Shown: positions 27,959 to 36,922 of the stretch, one piece after another
Layout of the letters: each line of letters opens with the position of its first letter
Numbering within the stretch: the first letter of the stretch is position 1
Source: Phyllobacterium phragmitis
GTDB taxonomy: Bacteria > Pseudomonadota > Alphaproteobacteria > Rhizobiales > Rhizobiaceae
Reading direction: 5' to 3'
Length of the DNA: 64,000 bases
NCBI RefSeq assembly: GCF_002980495.1
Contig: NZ_PVBR01000009.1
Span: 124,001 to 188,000, forward strand
The notes under the pieces: generated by a model
Databases searched by the model: none
What the model saw: only the letters and a program-made list of their open reading frames with translations
What the model was told of the DNA's origin: nothing
Program-made: the position numbers and the translations under genes

Positions 27959-29159
27959 CGGATCTCCTCCCTTGCGTGACCCCGCAAACGAAAACATCAC
28001 CGCTCGCAACGTTCTTTTGGAAAAGGTCGCAGAGGCGCCCTCCCCATCACGGGAGCCAGAAGAGCAGGAAACGTCATCGCCTGCGAGAACGATGAACCGG
28101 CGCGGGCGGATGCGTCCTCTCCTGTTCGCGCTTTTGCCGATCGCCCTGATCGCTGGCGGCTATGTCTACGTCACCGGTGGCCAGGTCGTGTCGACGGACA
28201 ATGCCTATGTCGGGGCCGACATGGTGGGTGTATCGACGGACGTTTCCGGCATTGTCGAATCCATCGCTGTCCATGAGAACGAGCCCGTGAAGGCGGGACA
28301 GGTGCTGTTCCGCCTCAAGCCGGCTTCCTTCAGGATCGCACTTGCCGGCGCAAAGGCGCAGCTTGGCGCGGTGCGCAACCAGATCCTCACACTGAAGGCG
28401 AATTACCAGCAATCGCTTGCCCAGATAGAACAGGCTGAGGCCGATATCTCGTTTTATGAGAAGAACTTCGAACGCCAGCAGAATCTGCTGTCAAGCGCGG
28501 CCGCGTCACGGGCATCTTATGATCAGGCTAAGCACGATCTGGAAAGTGCACAGCAGAAGGTCGATGTCGCGAAGGCGCAGGCGCAGGCGACGCTCGCCCA
28601 ACTCGGAGGCAATGCCGACCAGCCGGTCGAGCAGAACCCGCTCTATCTCCAGGCGAAGGCTGCCGTGGACAACGCCCAGCGCGAACTCGATGATACCGTA
28701 GTGCGCGCGCCCTTCGATGGTGTGGTGGCCAATGTCAATTCGCTGCAGGCCGGCGCTTATCTCGAAGCGTCGCAACAGGGCTTTTCCCTCGTCTCCACCA
28801 GGGATATGTGGGTCGCCGCCAGCCCGAAGGAAACGGAGCTGACCTATGTCAAGCCGGGCCAGCCCGTGACGGTTTTCGTCGATACCTATCCGGGCGTCGA
28901 ATGGAAAGGCACGGTCGAAGGCATCAGTCCCGCCTCGGCGTCCAGCTTTTCATTGCTGCCGGCACAGAACACGACAGGCAATTGGGTGAAAGTCGTGCAG
29001 CGTGTCCCGATGCGCATCAAGATCGACGATGTGGCCGGCAAGCCGCCGCTGCGGGTGGGCATGAGCGCGACCGTCGATGTCGAGACGGGCCACGCCCGCG
29101 GCCTGCCTGATTTCGTATCGAATATGTTCGGCCATTCAGGCAGCCGGGATCATGGATAA
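27951..29159 (+). CDS. emrA: EmrA-type membrane fusion protein
   Basis: Periplasmic adaptor of a multidrug efflux pump. ATG 27951 (GGAAAGAAAG upstream) gives 402 residues. A cytoplasmic N-terminus is followed by one membrane helix (PLLFALLPIALIAGGYVYVT), the split lipoyl domain (GIVESIAVHENEPVKAGQVL and later VVRAPFDGVVANVNSLQAGA), a coiled coil (residues 120-220) and beta-barrel domain. It overlaps marR and ends inside the start of emrB. Confidence 0.92.
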   Translation: MADGSPPLRDPANENITARNVLLEKVAEAPSPSREPEEQETSSPARTMNRRGRMRPLLFALLPIALIAGGYVYVTGGQVVSTDNAYVGADMVGVSTDVSGIVESIAVHENEPVKAGQVLFRLKPASFRIALAGAKAQLGAVRNQILTLKANYQQSLAQIEQAEADISFYEKNFERQQNLLSSAAASRASYDQAKHDLESAQQKVDVAKAQAQATLAQLGGNADQPVEQNPLYLQAKAAVDNAQRELDDTVVRAPFDGVVANVNSLQAGAYLEASQQGFSLVSTRDMWVAASPKETELTYVKPGQPVTVFVDTYPGVEWKGTVEGISPASASSFSLLPAQNTTGNWVKVVQRVPMRIKIDDVAGKPPLRVGMSATVDVETGHARGLPDFVSNMFGHSGSRDHG

Positions 29160-30696
29160 CGCAACGGCTTCAAGTGCTGCCCCGGTCATAAACCGCGGCG
29201 CGATCACCGCCTGTGTCATTCTGGCGGTGATCATGCAGGCGCTCGACACGACGATCGCCAATGTGGCGCTGCCCTATATCCAGGGCAGCGTTTCGGCGAG
29301 CGCCGACCAGATCAACTGGGTGCTGACCTCCTATATCGTGGCCGCCGCCATCATGACGCCGCCCTCCGGCTTCCTGGCCGCCAAGTTCGGGCGAAAGCGC
29401 GTGCTGCTGACGGCGATCGCCGGCTTTGTCGTCGCCTCGATACTCTGCGGCCTGGCCCAGTCCCTGACGCAGATCGTCGGCTTCCGCCTGATGCAGGGCC
29501 TGTTCGGCGCCGCACTCGTTCCCCTGTCTCAAGGCATCCTGCTCGATATGTATTCGGTGGAGGAACGGGGGTCGGCGATGGCGCTTTTCGGCGTCTCGGT
29601 GATGGTGGGGCCCGTGCTCGGGCCGGTGCTCGGTGGCTGGCTGACGGATCATATCAGCTGGCGCTGGGTGTTCTATATCAACATACCGATCGGGCTTCTC
29701 GCTTTTGCCGGCATCATTGCCTTCGTCAGGGAGACCAGCATCGATCTGCGGGCGCGTCTCGACTGGTTCGGCTTCGGCACGCTGAGCATCGCCATCGCCG
29801 CGCTTCAGCTTTTCCTTGACCGGGGCGAGCAGCTCGACTGGTTCTCCTCCGGCGAAATCATCATAGAGGCAGTGGTATGCGCCAGCGCATTTTATCTGCT
29901 GCTCGTGCACACATTCACTGCGAAGCGCTCCTTCATCGATCCACGCCTGTTTCTGGACCGCAACTTCGCCGTCAGCATGCTTTTCATCTTCGTTATCGGC
30001 GTGACCTATCTGGCATCTCTGGCGCTGATGACACCCTATCTCCAGACGTTGATGGATTATCCCGTCATCACCGCCGGCATCGTGATGGGGCCGCGCGGCC
30101 TGGGGACGATGGTATGCATGTTCGTTGTCGGCCGCCTGATCGGCAAGGTAGACACGCGCTGGCTGCTGCTGACGGGCCTGGGGCTCACGGCATGGGCGAT
30201 GTACGACATGACCGGCTGGACGCCCGACGTATCGCAATGGACGATCGTCTCGGTCGGCTTCATCCAGGGCGCTGGGCTCGGCTTCCTCTTCGTGCCGTTG
30301 ACGACGGTTGCCTTCTCCACATTGCCGGCCCATATGCGCGGCGACGGCACGGGGCTTTACAATCTCTCGCGCAATATCGGCTCAAGCGTCGGCATCTCCA
30401 TCGTAGCCGCGCTGCTCGTCGAGAACGTGCAGACGAACCATGCCTCGATCGCATCTTATGTCACCCCGTTCAACCGCGCCTTCAACGCGCCGGCGATCAT
30501 GGAAAATCTCGATCCGATGAAGGCGGCGGGCCGCGCTGCTCTCGACAGCCTCATTACCTCGCAGGCAACGATCATCGCCTATATGGACGATTTCAAACTG
30601 CTGATGCTGATGTCGCTCGTCGTCATGCCGCTCGTCTTTCTCCTGCGCAAGCCGGCAGCGTCAGCAGCGGTGGATCACAGTATCGCCGTTGAATAG
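29152..30696 (+). CDS. emrB: EmrB-type MFS drug transporter (DHA2, 14 helices)
   Basis: 514 residues from ATG 29152. DHA2 motif C and A are seen: ALDTTIANVALPYIQG in helix 1, LAAKFGRKRVLL in loop 2-3, GPVLGPVLGGWLTDHISWRW in helix 5. With EmrA and an outer-membrane channel it exports hydrophobic toxicants. The start overlaps the emrA stop by 8 bases. Ends back-to-back with the convergent iron transporter ATPase gene, no gap between stops. Confidence 0.93.
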   Translation: MDNATASSAAPVINRGAITACVILAVIMQALDTTIANVALPYIQGSVSASADQINWVLTSYIVAAAIMTPPSGFLAAKFGRKRVLLTAIAGFVVASILCGLAQSLTQIVGFRLMQGLFGAALVPLSQGILLDMYSVEERGSAMALFGVSVMVGPVLGPVLGGWLTDHISWRWVFYINIPIGLLAFAGIIAFVRETSIDLRARLDWFGFGTLSIAIAALQLFLDRGEQLDWFSSGEIIIEAVVCASAFYLLLVHTFTAKRSFIDPRLFLDRNFAVSMLFIFVIGVTYLASLALMTPYLQTLMDYPVITAGIVMGPRGLGTMVCMFVVGRLIGKVDTRWLLLTGLGLTAWAMYDMTGWTPDVSQWTIVSVGFIQGAGLGFLFVPLTTVAFSTLPAHMRGDGTGLYNLSRNIGSSVGISIVAALLVENVQTNHASIASYVTPFNRAFNAPAIMENLDPMKAAGRAALDSLITSQATIIAYMDDFKLLMLMSLVVMPLVFLLRKPAASAAVDHSIAVE

Positions 30697-31452
30697 TTAG
30701 ACGATCGAATCGTCGATGATGATGATCGGGCGGCCTTTCGAGCAGGATTCGATACGCGCATTGACGCGATAGACATCCCGCAGGAGATGTTCCGATATCA
30801 CTTCCTCAGTCGGTCCACTGACAACCATTGAACCGTCCGCAATGACGATCGTCTGCTCGCAATAGCGCAGGGCGTGATTGAGATCGTGCAGCGCGATCAG
30901 AACGGCCACGCCCGATCGCGAAGACAGCTCCTTCATGAAACCAAGAACCTCGACCTGTCTGAACAGGTCGAGGGCGGATGTCGGTTCATCCATCAGCAAT
31001 ACTTCGGGATTGCGGACCAGGGCCTGCGCGATCGACACGAGCTGCCGCTGCCCTCCCGATAATTCGCCAAGGCTCTTGAAGGCAAGCGCCTCTATTTTGA
31101 GCGCTTTGAGAATACGATCGATCTCGCGCAGCTCGCTGTCGTGGACCTTCAGGCTCGATCCCTGCTTGGCCGCGAGCAGGACCGATTCATAGACGGTGAG
31201 AACCGCATTCGCGCCTGTGTCCTGCGGCATGTAGCAGATGGTGTCGTGGCCTTTAACCGTGTCCGACAAATGGACCAGTCCGGGGCCGGAAATCAGGCCG
31301 GCGATACGCTTGAACAGTGTCGACTTGCCCGCCGCGTTCGGCCCGATGACGGCGGTCATGCTGCCACCCTTCAGCACGCCGGTCGTGACATCGGCAAGCA
31401 CGGTGTGCTTGCCGTATTTCGCGCCGAGTTGTTCGACCGCTATGCTTACCAT
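30697..31452 (-). CDS. Iron-siderophore-type ABC transporter ATPase (FecE/FhuC type)
   Basis: 251 residues from ATG 31452, which overlaps the permease stop (ATGGTAA). Walker A GPNAAGKS, signature LSGGQRQLVSIAQA, Walker B VLLMDEPTSALD and H-loop ALHDLNHA mark the FecE/FhuC/BtuD subfamily. Cytoplasmic partner of the permease at 31446. The longer open frame beyond 31452 is permease shadow. Third gene of the operon binding protein, permease, ATPase. Confidence 0.93.
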   Translation of the reverse strand: MVSIAVEQLGAKYGKHTVLADVTTGVLKGGSMTAVIGPNAAGKSTLFKRIAGLISGPGLVHLSDTVKGHDTICYMPQDTGANAVLTVYESVLLAAKQGSSLKVHDSELREIDRILKALKIEALAFKSLGELSGGQRQLVSIAQALVRNPEVLLMDEPTSALDLFRQVEVLGFMKELSSRSGVAVLIALHDLNHALRYCEQTIVIADGSMVVSGPTEEVISEHLLRDVYRVNARIESCSKGRPIIIIDDSIV

Positions 31453-32510
31453 GACCGTTTCCGATGCGTGAAAATCAGCACGAAGAAGAATGGCACGCCG
31501 ACGAGCGCCGTCATTACGCCTATGGGCAGTACAGCACCTGGAATGAGCGTCTTGCTTACCACCGAGGTGACCGACAGCAGCAGCGCGCCGCACAGGACGG
31601 ACGCCGGAAGAAAGAAGCGCTGATCCTCGCCAACCAGCATCCGCGCGATATGGGGCCCGACAAGGCCGACAAACCCGATGGTGCCGACGAACGATACCGG
31701 AATTGCGGCGAGAAGGCTGACGATCAGCATCGTCTCCAGCCTGAGATAACGCACCTTGACGCCAAGGCTGGCCGCCTTGTCCTCACCCAGCCGCAATGCC
31801 GTCAAGGCCCAGGCGCGCCGGGCGAACAGCGGAACGGTAAGGAACAGGGTCGCCGCCGTTATCGCCACCTTCGGCCAGGTCGCCTTGGTGAGGCTGCCCA
31901 TCGTCCAGAACACCACGGCGGCAAGCGCCTGCTCGGAAGCGAGATATTGGAGCAGCGACAGCAGCGCATTGAAGGTGAAGACCAGCGCGATGCCGAGAAG
32001 CACGATGGTCTCGACGGTCACCCCGCGCATGGTCGAGGCAAAGTGGATGAACAGCGCCGCCAGCATCGCCATCAGAAAGGCATTGGCCGGAACCATGAAC
32101 TGGATAGCGAACGGAAAGACCGCAACGCCGCTGACAAGCGCAAGGGCCGCGCCAAAACCTGCGGCGGCGGAAATCCCCAGCGTGAAGGGGCTGGCGAGCG
32201 GGTTGGCGAGGATCGTCTGCATCTGCGCGCCGGCCACCGAAAGCGATGCCCCAACGGTCACCGCCATCAGCGCAATCGGCATCCGGATATCCCAGATCAC
32301 CACGCGCATCTGATCGCTCACCGCGCCGGGATGAAACAGCGTATTGAGCACATCGGCAAGCGCGTAGTTCGCAGGTCCGAGCGCCATGTCGGTGGAAACG
32401 CTCAGGAACAATGCCACGACGAGCACCGCGATAAGCACTGTGCGGCGCAGCACCAGCGCGCGGTAGGCATCGCGCGCTGGTGTTGCGCTATTTTCGGAAA
32501 TGACGGTCAT
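31446..32510 (-). CDS. FecCD-family ABC permease
   Basis: 354 residues with about ten membrane helices and the family signatures GASLSVAGAQMQTILANPLA near residue 85 and GTIGFVGLVGPHIARMLVGE near 290. This family imports siderophores, haem, vitamin B12 and related compounds. Its ATG 32510 directly follows the stop of the binding-protein gene, so the genes are co-transcribed. Confidence 0.94.
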   Translation of the reverse strand: MTVISENSATPARDAYRALVLRRTVLIAVLVVALFLSVSTDMALGPANYALADVLNTLFHPGAVSDQMRVVIWDIRMPIALMAVTVGASLSVAGAQMQTILANPLASPFTLGISAAAGFGAALALVSGVAVFPFAIQFMVPANAFLMAMLAALFIHFASTMRGVTVETIVLLGIALVFTFNALLSLLQYLASEQALAAVVFWTMGSLTKATWPKVAITAATLFLTVPLFARRAWALTALRLGEDKAASLGVKVRYLRLETMLIVSLLAAIPVSFVGTIGFVGLVGPHIARMLVGEDQRFFLPASVLCGALLLSVTSVVSKTLIPGAVLPIGVMTALVGVPFFFVLIFTHRKRSW

Positions 32511-33650
32511 TTATTCCGGCTGTCCGTCTTTGAGCGAGACGAAATAGCCGGACTTATAGTCGAGCGGCAGGAACCGTTCGTGCAATTCCTTGAACGTCGC
32601 CACCGGATCGAGATCCGCGAATAGATCCGGATGCAGCCATTTCGCCATCTCCTGAATGGCGACGAACTGATAGGGGTTGTTGTAGAACTGGTGCCAGATG
32701 GCGTGAACATTGCCGTCCTTGACCGCTTTCACGTCGGTGAAGGCCGGGCGCTTGGTCAGCGCATCGAGCTTGCGCCGCGCTTCCTTTTCATCCGCGCCAT
32801 AGCCGACGCCGACCCAGTTGCCCCCCGGCACATAGCCCTGCCAGTTGCCGCCGGTGACGATGATCTGATCCGGATTGGAAGCGATGATCTGTTCGGGATT
32901 AACATTGCCGAACGTGCCGGGGATGATGTCCTTAGCGAGATTTACGCCGCCCGCGATCTCGACCATCTTGCCGAAATTCGCGTCGCCGAACGACATGCAG
33001 CAATCGTCGGAATAGCCGCCGGCGCGCTCGATGAACACCAGCGGCTTCGGCGCATTGGATTTCGCCAGGGCATCGGTGACTTCAGCGATATTCTCGGCAC
33101 GGAACTTGACGAATTCCTCGGCTTTGTCTTCCTTGCCGAAGAGCTTCCCAATAATGCGGACGCTCGCTTCCGTGTTTTCCATCGGCTTCTCGCGGAAATC
33201 GATATAGACAAGCGGAATCCCCACCTTGTCGAGCTTCTCGATATATCCGGATTCTTCCGTGGCGGTCTTGGCATCGATGTTCATGATGATGACATCGGGC
33301 TTGAGCGCCACCGCCTGCTCGACATCGAATGTCCCGTCTTTCATGCCGCCGAAGGTCGGCAGCTTGGCAATCTCGGGATACATCTCGAGATATGCCGCAT
33401 AGCTCTCGGGATCGGCCTTCGGCAGATCGTCGCGCCAGCCGACAACACGTTTGAACGGATTGTCGCGGTCGAGAATCGCGGTGAAATAGACCTGGCGCCC
33501 TTCGCCGAGGATGACATGCTCGACCGGAACATTTACCTCGACATCGCGACCAGTTATATCCTTGATCGTAACCTTGTCCGCAAGCGCTCCGCCTGACAGA
33601 ACAGCAAGCCAACTTATGGCAGCAAATGCTGCCTTGCCGAATAACCGCAT
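32511..33650 (-). CDS. Periplasmic binding protein of the iron-type importer (TroA/FepB fold)
   Basis: 379 residues. Signal peptide (MRLFGKAAFAAISWLAVLSG, cleavage after GALA), then VTIKDITGRDVEVNVPVEHV, the standard opening of FecB-type proteins, and DVEQAVALKPDVIIMN. An unusual acidic, cysteine pair SDDCCMSFGDANFG occurs near residue 220. It heads the operon. Upstream lie TGA-N9-TCA and TTTAGAA motifs resembling RirA and Irr boxes. Ligand likely an iron chelate but not determined. Confidence 0.9.
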   Translation of the reverse strand: MRLFGKAAFAAISWLAVLSGGALADKVTIKDITGRDVEVNVPVEHVILGEGRQVYFTAILDRDNPFKRVVGWRDDLPKADPESYAAYLEMYPEIAKLPTFGGMKDGTFDVEQAVALKPDVIIMNIDAKTATEESGYIEKLDKVGIPLVYIDFREKPMENTEASVRIIGKLFGKEDKAEEFVKFRAENIAEVTDALAKSNAPKPLVFIERAGGYSDDCCMSFGDANFGKMVEIAGGVNLAKDIIPGTFGNVNPEQIIASNPDQIIVTGGNWQGYVPGGNWVGVGYGADEKEARRKLDALTKRPAFTDVKAVKDGNVHAIWHQFYNNPYQFVAIQEMAKWLHPDLFADLDPVATFKELHERFLPLDYKSGYFVSLKDGQPE

Positions 33651-33692
33651 CGCTTGTAACTCCGTGGAAAACTGGAGCGTTCTATTATTTCA

Positions 33693-33707
33693 TGAGTTTC
33701 GCAGTCA
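33693..33707. promoter_or_regulatory. Candidate RirA iron-responsive (IRO) box
   Basis: TGAGTTTCGCAGTCA fits the rhizobial RirA-dependent consensus TGA-N9-TCA exactly. It lies 43 bases upstream of the binding-protein ATG on the left and about 50 bases upstream of the methyltransferase gene on the right, within a locally AT-rich promoter region. Confidence 0.5.
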
Positions 33708-33717
33708 ATATATATCT

Positions 33718-33734
33718 TTTAGAACACTTCCAGA
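33718..33734. promoter_or_regulatory. Weak Irr-box (ICE)-like motif
   Basis: TTTAGAACACTTCCAGA resembles the Irr consensus TTTAGAA-N3-TTCTAAA, strong in the left half and weak in the right. Its proximity to the RirA-like site supports iron control, but alone it would not be convincing. Confidence 0.3.
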
Positions 33735-33757
33735 TCATCGGGTCAGTGGAATGAGTG

Positions 33758-34555
33758 ATGGACGGACCAGCAATCGGATCGAATTTTAGCCTCCGCGAAG
33801 AAATCAAGGCCTATTGGTCGCAACGTGCCGCGACGTTCGATCAGTCTCCGGGTCACGAGATATTTTCCGAAGACGAACGAGCCGCGTGGCATCGTCTGAT
33901 CGTCAAGCATCTGGGCAAAGGCAAAGGCCGGACCGCACTCGACCTCGCCAGTGGCACCGGGGTCGTGTCACTGCTGATGGACGATCTCGGCTTCAACGTA
34001 ACGGGGATGGATTGGGCCGAGCCAATGCTCGAACGGGCCCGCGACAAGGCCAAAGGACGCAATATTACGTTTCGGCTCGGTGACGCGGAAAGCACCATGG
34101 AGCCGGACAATCATTATGATGTTATCGTCAACCGCCATCTGGTCTGGACCCTGGTCGATCCGGCAGCGGCCTTTGCCGAATGGCTGCGCATTCTCAAGCC
34201 CGGCGGTTGTATTCTCATTGTCGACGGGGACTTCGTCAACTCCACTCCCCTCGAACGGTTCATCCAAAAACTCTCAAATCTTTCCCGACGACTGGGCTTT
34301 GCACATCCCGAGACGATGCAATTGTCACAGCAACTCATGAAGACCCATCAGAGCATACTCTCGCGGGTCCATTTTTCCGGCGGCGCTCGCGCTGAGGCGG
34401 TTGCGGAGCTCTTGAGAAAAGCAGGGTTTCAGAACATCATCATCGATACCGATATGCGGCGGATTCACCGCGCTCAGGCCAGGCACCTGGGGCTTTGGAA
34501 AGGCCTGGCGCGAGGCACGCAACACCGTTACGCTATCAAGGCGATCAAATTGTAG
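33758..34555 (+). CDS. Class I SAM-dependent methyltransferase
   Basis: 265 residues. Motif I TALDLASGTGVVSLLMDDLG binds SAM; further motifs are GMDWAEPMLERARDKAKGRN, FRLGDAE, and the post-III region LKPGGCILIVDGD. ATG 33758 is used; GTG 33755 immediately before is equivalent. It is divergent from the iron-type importer and shares its promoter region, so it may act on the imported chelate or a metallophore, but no substrate can be read from the sequence. The order methyltransferase plus FecBCD importer recurs in alphaproteobacteria as I recall. Confidence 0.85.
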   Translation: MDGPAIGSNFSLREEIKAYWSQRAATFDQSPGHEIFSEDERAAWHRLIVKHLGKGKGRTALDLASGTGVVSLLMDDLGFNVTGMDWAEPMLERARDKAKGRNITFRLGDAESTMEPDNHYDVIVNRHLVWTLVDPAAAFAEWLRILKPGGCILIVDGDFVNSTPLERFIQKLSNLSRRLGFAHPETMQLSQQLMKTHQSILSRVHFSGGARAEAVAELLRKAGFQNIIIDTDMRRIHRAQARHLGLWKGLARGTQHRYAIKAIKL

Positions 34556-34559
34556 CAAC

Positions 34560-34573
34560 TGTTATCGATAACA
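34560..34573. promoter_or_regulatory. Second copy of the TGTTATCGATAACA palindrome
   Basis: A perfect 14-bp palindrome identical to the core of the operator at 36932-36947. Here it lies between convergent gene ends, 94 bases past the stop of the dehydrogenase at 34667, about 2.4 kb from the other copy, with no gene start next to it. Confidence 0.6.
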
Positions 34574-34666
34574 TTCACGCGATTCGAAGCCCCGAAAAAC
34601 CGGCTAAACTTTGCGAAAAACCGCCGATTTTCCCATGATATCGCATCTATTATCGTGAAGTTTCAC

Positions 34667-35554
34667 TCAAAAAGATGCCGTTTTCCCGTCGAGAAGCCGC
34701 ATCATTTCCGCTGAATCCCTGGGCCCCAGACCAGCCGCGCAGAGCAGGCGGTGGATCTCGACCACCTGCCCGGTCATCGGCAGCGGCGTCTTTGTCTTCA
34801 GCGCGAAGGCTTGCAGTGAATCAAGATCCTTCAGCATATTATCGATCCGGCCGGTCGGTGTGTAATCGCGCGCGGCGAATTTCGCCATGAATTCCTGCAT
34901 GATGCGATTGTCGGCGCGTCCGCCCGCCAGCGCCTGCGGAATGATTGCCGGGTCGACGCCACCGGCTTCTGCAAGCTTCACCGCTTCGGCTACCGCCTGG
35001 AAGGCGACGGCGCAGAAAAGCTGGTTGATGAGCTTTGTGGTCTGGCCGGCACCGCTCGGTCCCATCAGCGTATAGTTGGCGCAAAGGTGCTGCATGACAG
35101 CACGGCCTTGCTCGAAATCCTCGGTGGTGCCGCCGGCCATGATTGTAAGACGCCCTGAAAGCGCGCCGGGTGCGCCGCCGGAAAGCGGGCAGTCCAGCCA
35201 TTTCATGCCGGTCTCGTATGCCAGCTTCGCGGCCATTTCAGCCGTTCCCTTTGGATCGATGGACGACATGTCGATCAAAAGCTTGCCCGGCTTTGCAGCG
35301 ACCGCGACGCCGTCTCTGCCGAACACGGCAGCGCGTACGATATCGGCATGGTTCAGGCTCAAGATTACATAATCGCTTGCCGCGGCAGCCTCCGCCGCCG
35401 AGGCTGCGGCCACCGCGCCCTTGTCGACAAGCGCTCCCACCTTGGACTTATCGAGATCGAATACGCTGATCCGGTTGCCGGTTTCGAGGAGGCGCGTGAC
35501 GATCGCCGAACCCATGATGCCTGCGCCGACGACGGCGATTTTCATTTGTGTCAT
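34667..35554 (-). CDS. 3-hydroxyisobutyrate dehydrogenase-family NAD(P) oxidoreductase
   Basis: 295 residues of the beta-hydroxyacid dehydrogenase family (GarR, MmsB, GND relatives). Dinucleotide motif VVGAGIMGSAIVTRLLETGN at the N-terminus, substrate-binding DCPLSGGAPGALSGRLTIMA, and catalytic Lys in GAGQTTKLINQL. ATG 35554 has GGAGAGGA upstream; the longer frame is an antisense-like shadow of the kinase gene. Last gene of the operon idnO, gluconokinase, this gene; its role could be reduction or oxidation of a sugar-acid breakdown product. Confidence 0.88.
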   Translation of the reverse strand: MTQMKIAVVGAGIMGSAIVTRLLETGNRISVFDLDKSKVGALVDKGAVAAASAAEAAAASDYVILSLNHADIVRAAVFGRDGVAVAAKPGKLLIDMSSIDPKGTAEMAAKLAYETGMKWLDCPLSGGAPGALSGRLTIMAGGTTEDFEQGRAVMQHLCANYTLMGPSGAGQTTKLINQLFCAVAFQAVAEAVKLAEAGGVDPAIIPQALAGGRADNRIMQEFMAKFAARDYTPTGRIDNMLKDLDSLQAFALKTKTPLPMTGQVVEIHRLLCAAGLGPRDSAEMMRLLDGKTASF

Positions 35555-35588
35555 GCGGATAGTCCTCTCCAATGATGGATCGGGAAAT

Positions 35589-36086
35589 TCATCCCCTGCC
35601 GTTCCGCAGCCAAGCCGCGCTGGCTTCGACGATGCGATCGATCGGTTGCGCGATGTCCTGCCGCAACACCAAGGGCTCGCCGGTCGGCGGCTCCAGGGTC
35701 GCAAGCTGGCTGTCGAGCATGGAAAGCGGCATGAAATGACCTGTCCGGTGGCCCATATGCTCGCGCAGGTCGGCTAAACTTCCATCAAGGAAAATGAAGC
35801 AAAGCGACGATCCGGCGGCTTGCCGCAAGCGGTCGCGATAGATTTTCTTCAGCGACGAGCAGGAAATGACGATTCCGTCCGGCGCCTGCGCCAGGCGCGC
35901 GCCGATCAGGTCGAGCCACGGCCAGCGGTCCTCGTCGGTCAATGGAGTGCCCGCCGACATCTTCTCGACATTGCTCCTGGGGTGCAGCGTGTCGCCTTCC
36001 AGAAACGGCAGGCCGAGCTTTTCTGCGAGCGCCGCACCGACCGAAGATTTGCCCGAACCGGAAACGCCCATGACGATGACGCGCAT
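35589..36086 (-). CDS. gntK: Gluconokinase (thermoresistant type)
   Basis: 165 residues. P-loop GVSGSGKSSVG, then EGDTLHPRSNVEKMSAGTPL and DRWPWL, the distinctive gluconokinase substrate segment, and FLDGSLADLREHMGHRTGHF. Phosphorylates D-gluconate to 6-phosphogluconate. ATG 36086 has GAGG upstream and lies just 8 bases after the idnO stop, so the two are coupled; product of IdnO is its substrate. Confidence 0.95.
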   Translation of the reverse strand: MRVIVMGVSGSGKSSVGAALAEKLGLPFLEGDTLHPRSNVEKMSAGTPLTDEDRWPWLDLIGARLAQAPDGIVISCSSLKKIYRDRLRQAAGSSLCFIFLDGSLADLREHMGHRTGHFMPLSMLDSQLATLEPPTGEPLVLRQDIAQPIDRIVEASAAWLRNGRG

Positions 36087-36093
36087 CACGACC

Positions 36094-36861
36094 TCACACG
36101 CTCGCGGTCATGCCGCCGTCAATGTGCAGCACCTGCCCATTGACGAAGGAAGAGGCATCACCCGCCAGGAAGACGGCGGCGCCGACCAGCTCCTCGACAT
36201 CGCCCCAGCGTCCGGCAGGCGTGCGCTTTTCGAGCCAGGCGGAGAATTCCGGATTATCGACCAGCGCCTGGTTGAGCGGCGTCTTGAAATAGCCTGGCGC
36301 GATGGCGTTGATCTGCAGGCCGTATTTTGCCCAGTCCGTCGCCATGCCGCGGGTGAGATTGCGCACCGCACCCTTGGTTGCGGTATAGGGCGCAATCGAG
36401 GGGCGCGCGAGTTCGCTCTGCACCGAGGCGATATTGATGATCTTGCCGCGCCCACGCGCGATCATGTGGCGCGCTACTGCCTGCCCGGCATAAAACACGC
36501 TGGAGATGTTGGTATCGAGAAGCTGCTGCCATTTGTCGACGGGAAAATCCTCGAGCGGTGCGCGAAACTGCATGCCGGCATTGTTGATAAGGATGTCGAT
36601 CGGCCCGATCTCGGCTTCTATCCCATCGATCCCGACCTTGACCGCATCCGCGTCGGTCACGTCGAAAGCGGACGCATGAGCCTTATGGCCGGCCTTTTTC
36701 AGGTCTTCCACTGCAGCTTCGACCTTTTCCGCATTGCGCCCATTGATCACGACCGCCGCGCCGTGTTCCGCCAGCCCGGTCGCCAGCGCCAGGCCTATCC
36801 CCTGGCTCGACCCGGTCACGACGGCAAGCTTGCCCTCTAGATTGAAAAGCGAAAAAGCCAT
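36094..36861 (-). CDS. idnO: Gluconate 5-dehydrogenase (SDR family)
   Basis: 255 residues. NAD(P) motif TGSSQGIG, NNAG motif, and catalytic Ser, Tyr, Lys (Ser in NIASVQSELARPS, YTATK). Closest to IdnO/Ga5DH, which reduces 5-keto-D-gluconate to D-gluconate. It is divergent from idnD, which makes 5-ketogluconate from L-idonate, and followed by gluconokinase, giving the full idonate to 6-phosphogluconate route. Confidence 0.88.
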   Translation of the reverse strand: MAFSLFNLEGKLAVVTGSSQGIGLALATGLAEHGAAVVINGRNAEKVEAAVEDLKKAGHKAHASAFDVTDADAVKVGIDGIEAEIGPIDILINNAGMQFRAPLEDFPVDKWQQLLDTNISSVFYAGQAVARHMIARGRGKIINIASVQSELARPSIAPYTATKGAVRNLTRGMATDWAKYGLQINAIAPGYFKTPLNQALVDNPEFSAWLEKRTPAGRWGDVEELVGAAVFLAGDASSFVNGQVLHIDGGMTASV

Positions 36862-36922
36862 ATCTCCACCCTATCCCTCGTTTATTCTGCCGGTGCAGCA
36901 AAAATTACGGTAGTAATAGCGC

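Noticed and set aside
29170-30333. 387-residue minus-strand frame opposite emrB
   Set aside because: Low-complexity, His/Arg/Asp-rich and entirely antisense to an MFS gene.
31464-32624. 386-residue plus-strand frame opposite the FecCD permease
   Set aside because: Antisense shadow with biased composition; the permease has full family motifs.
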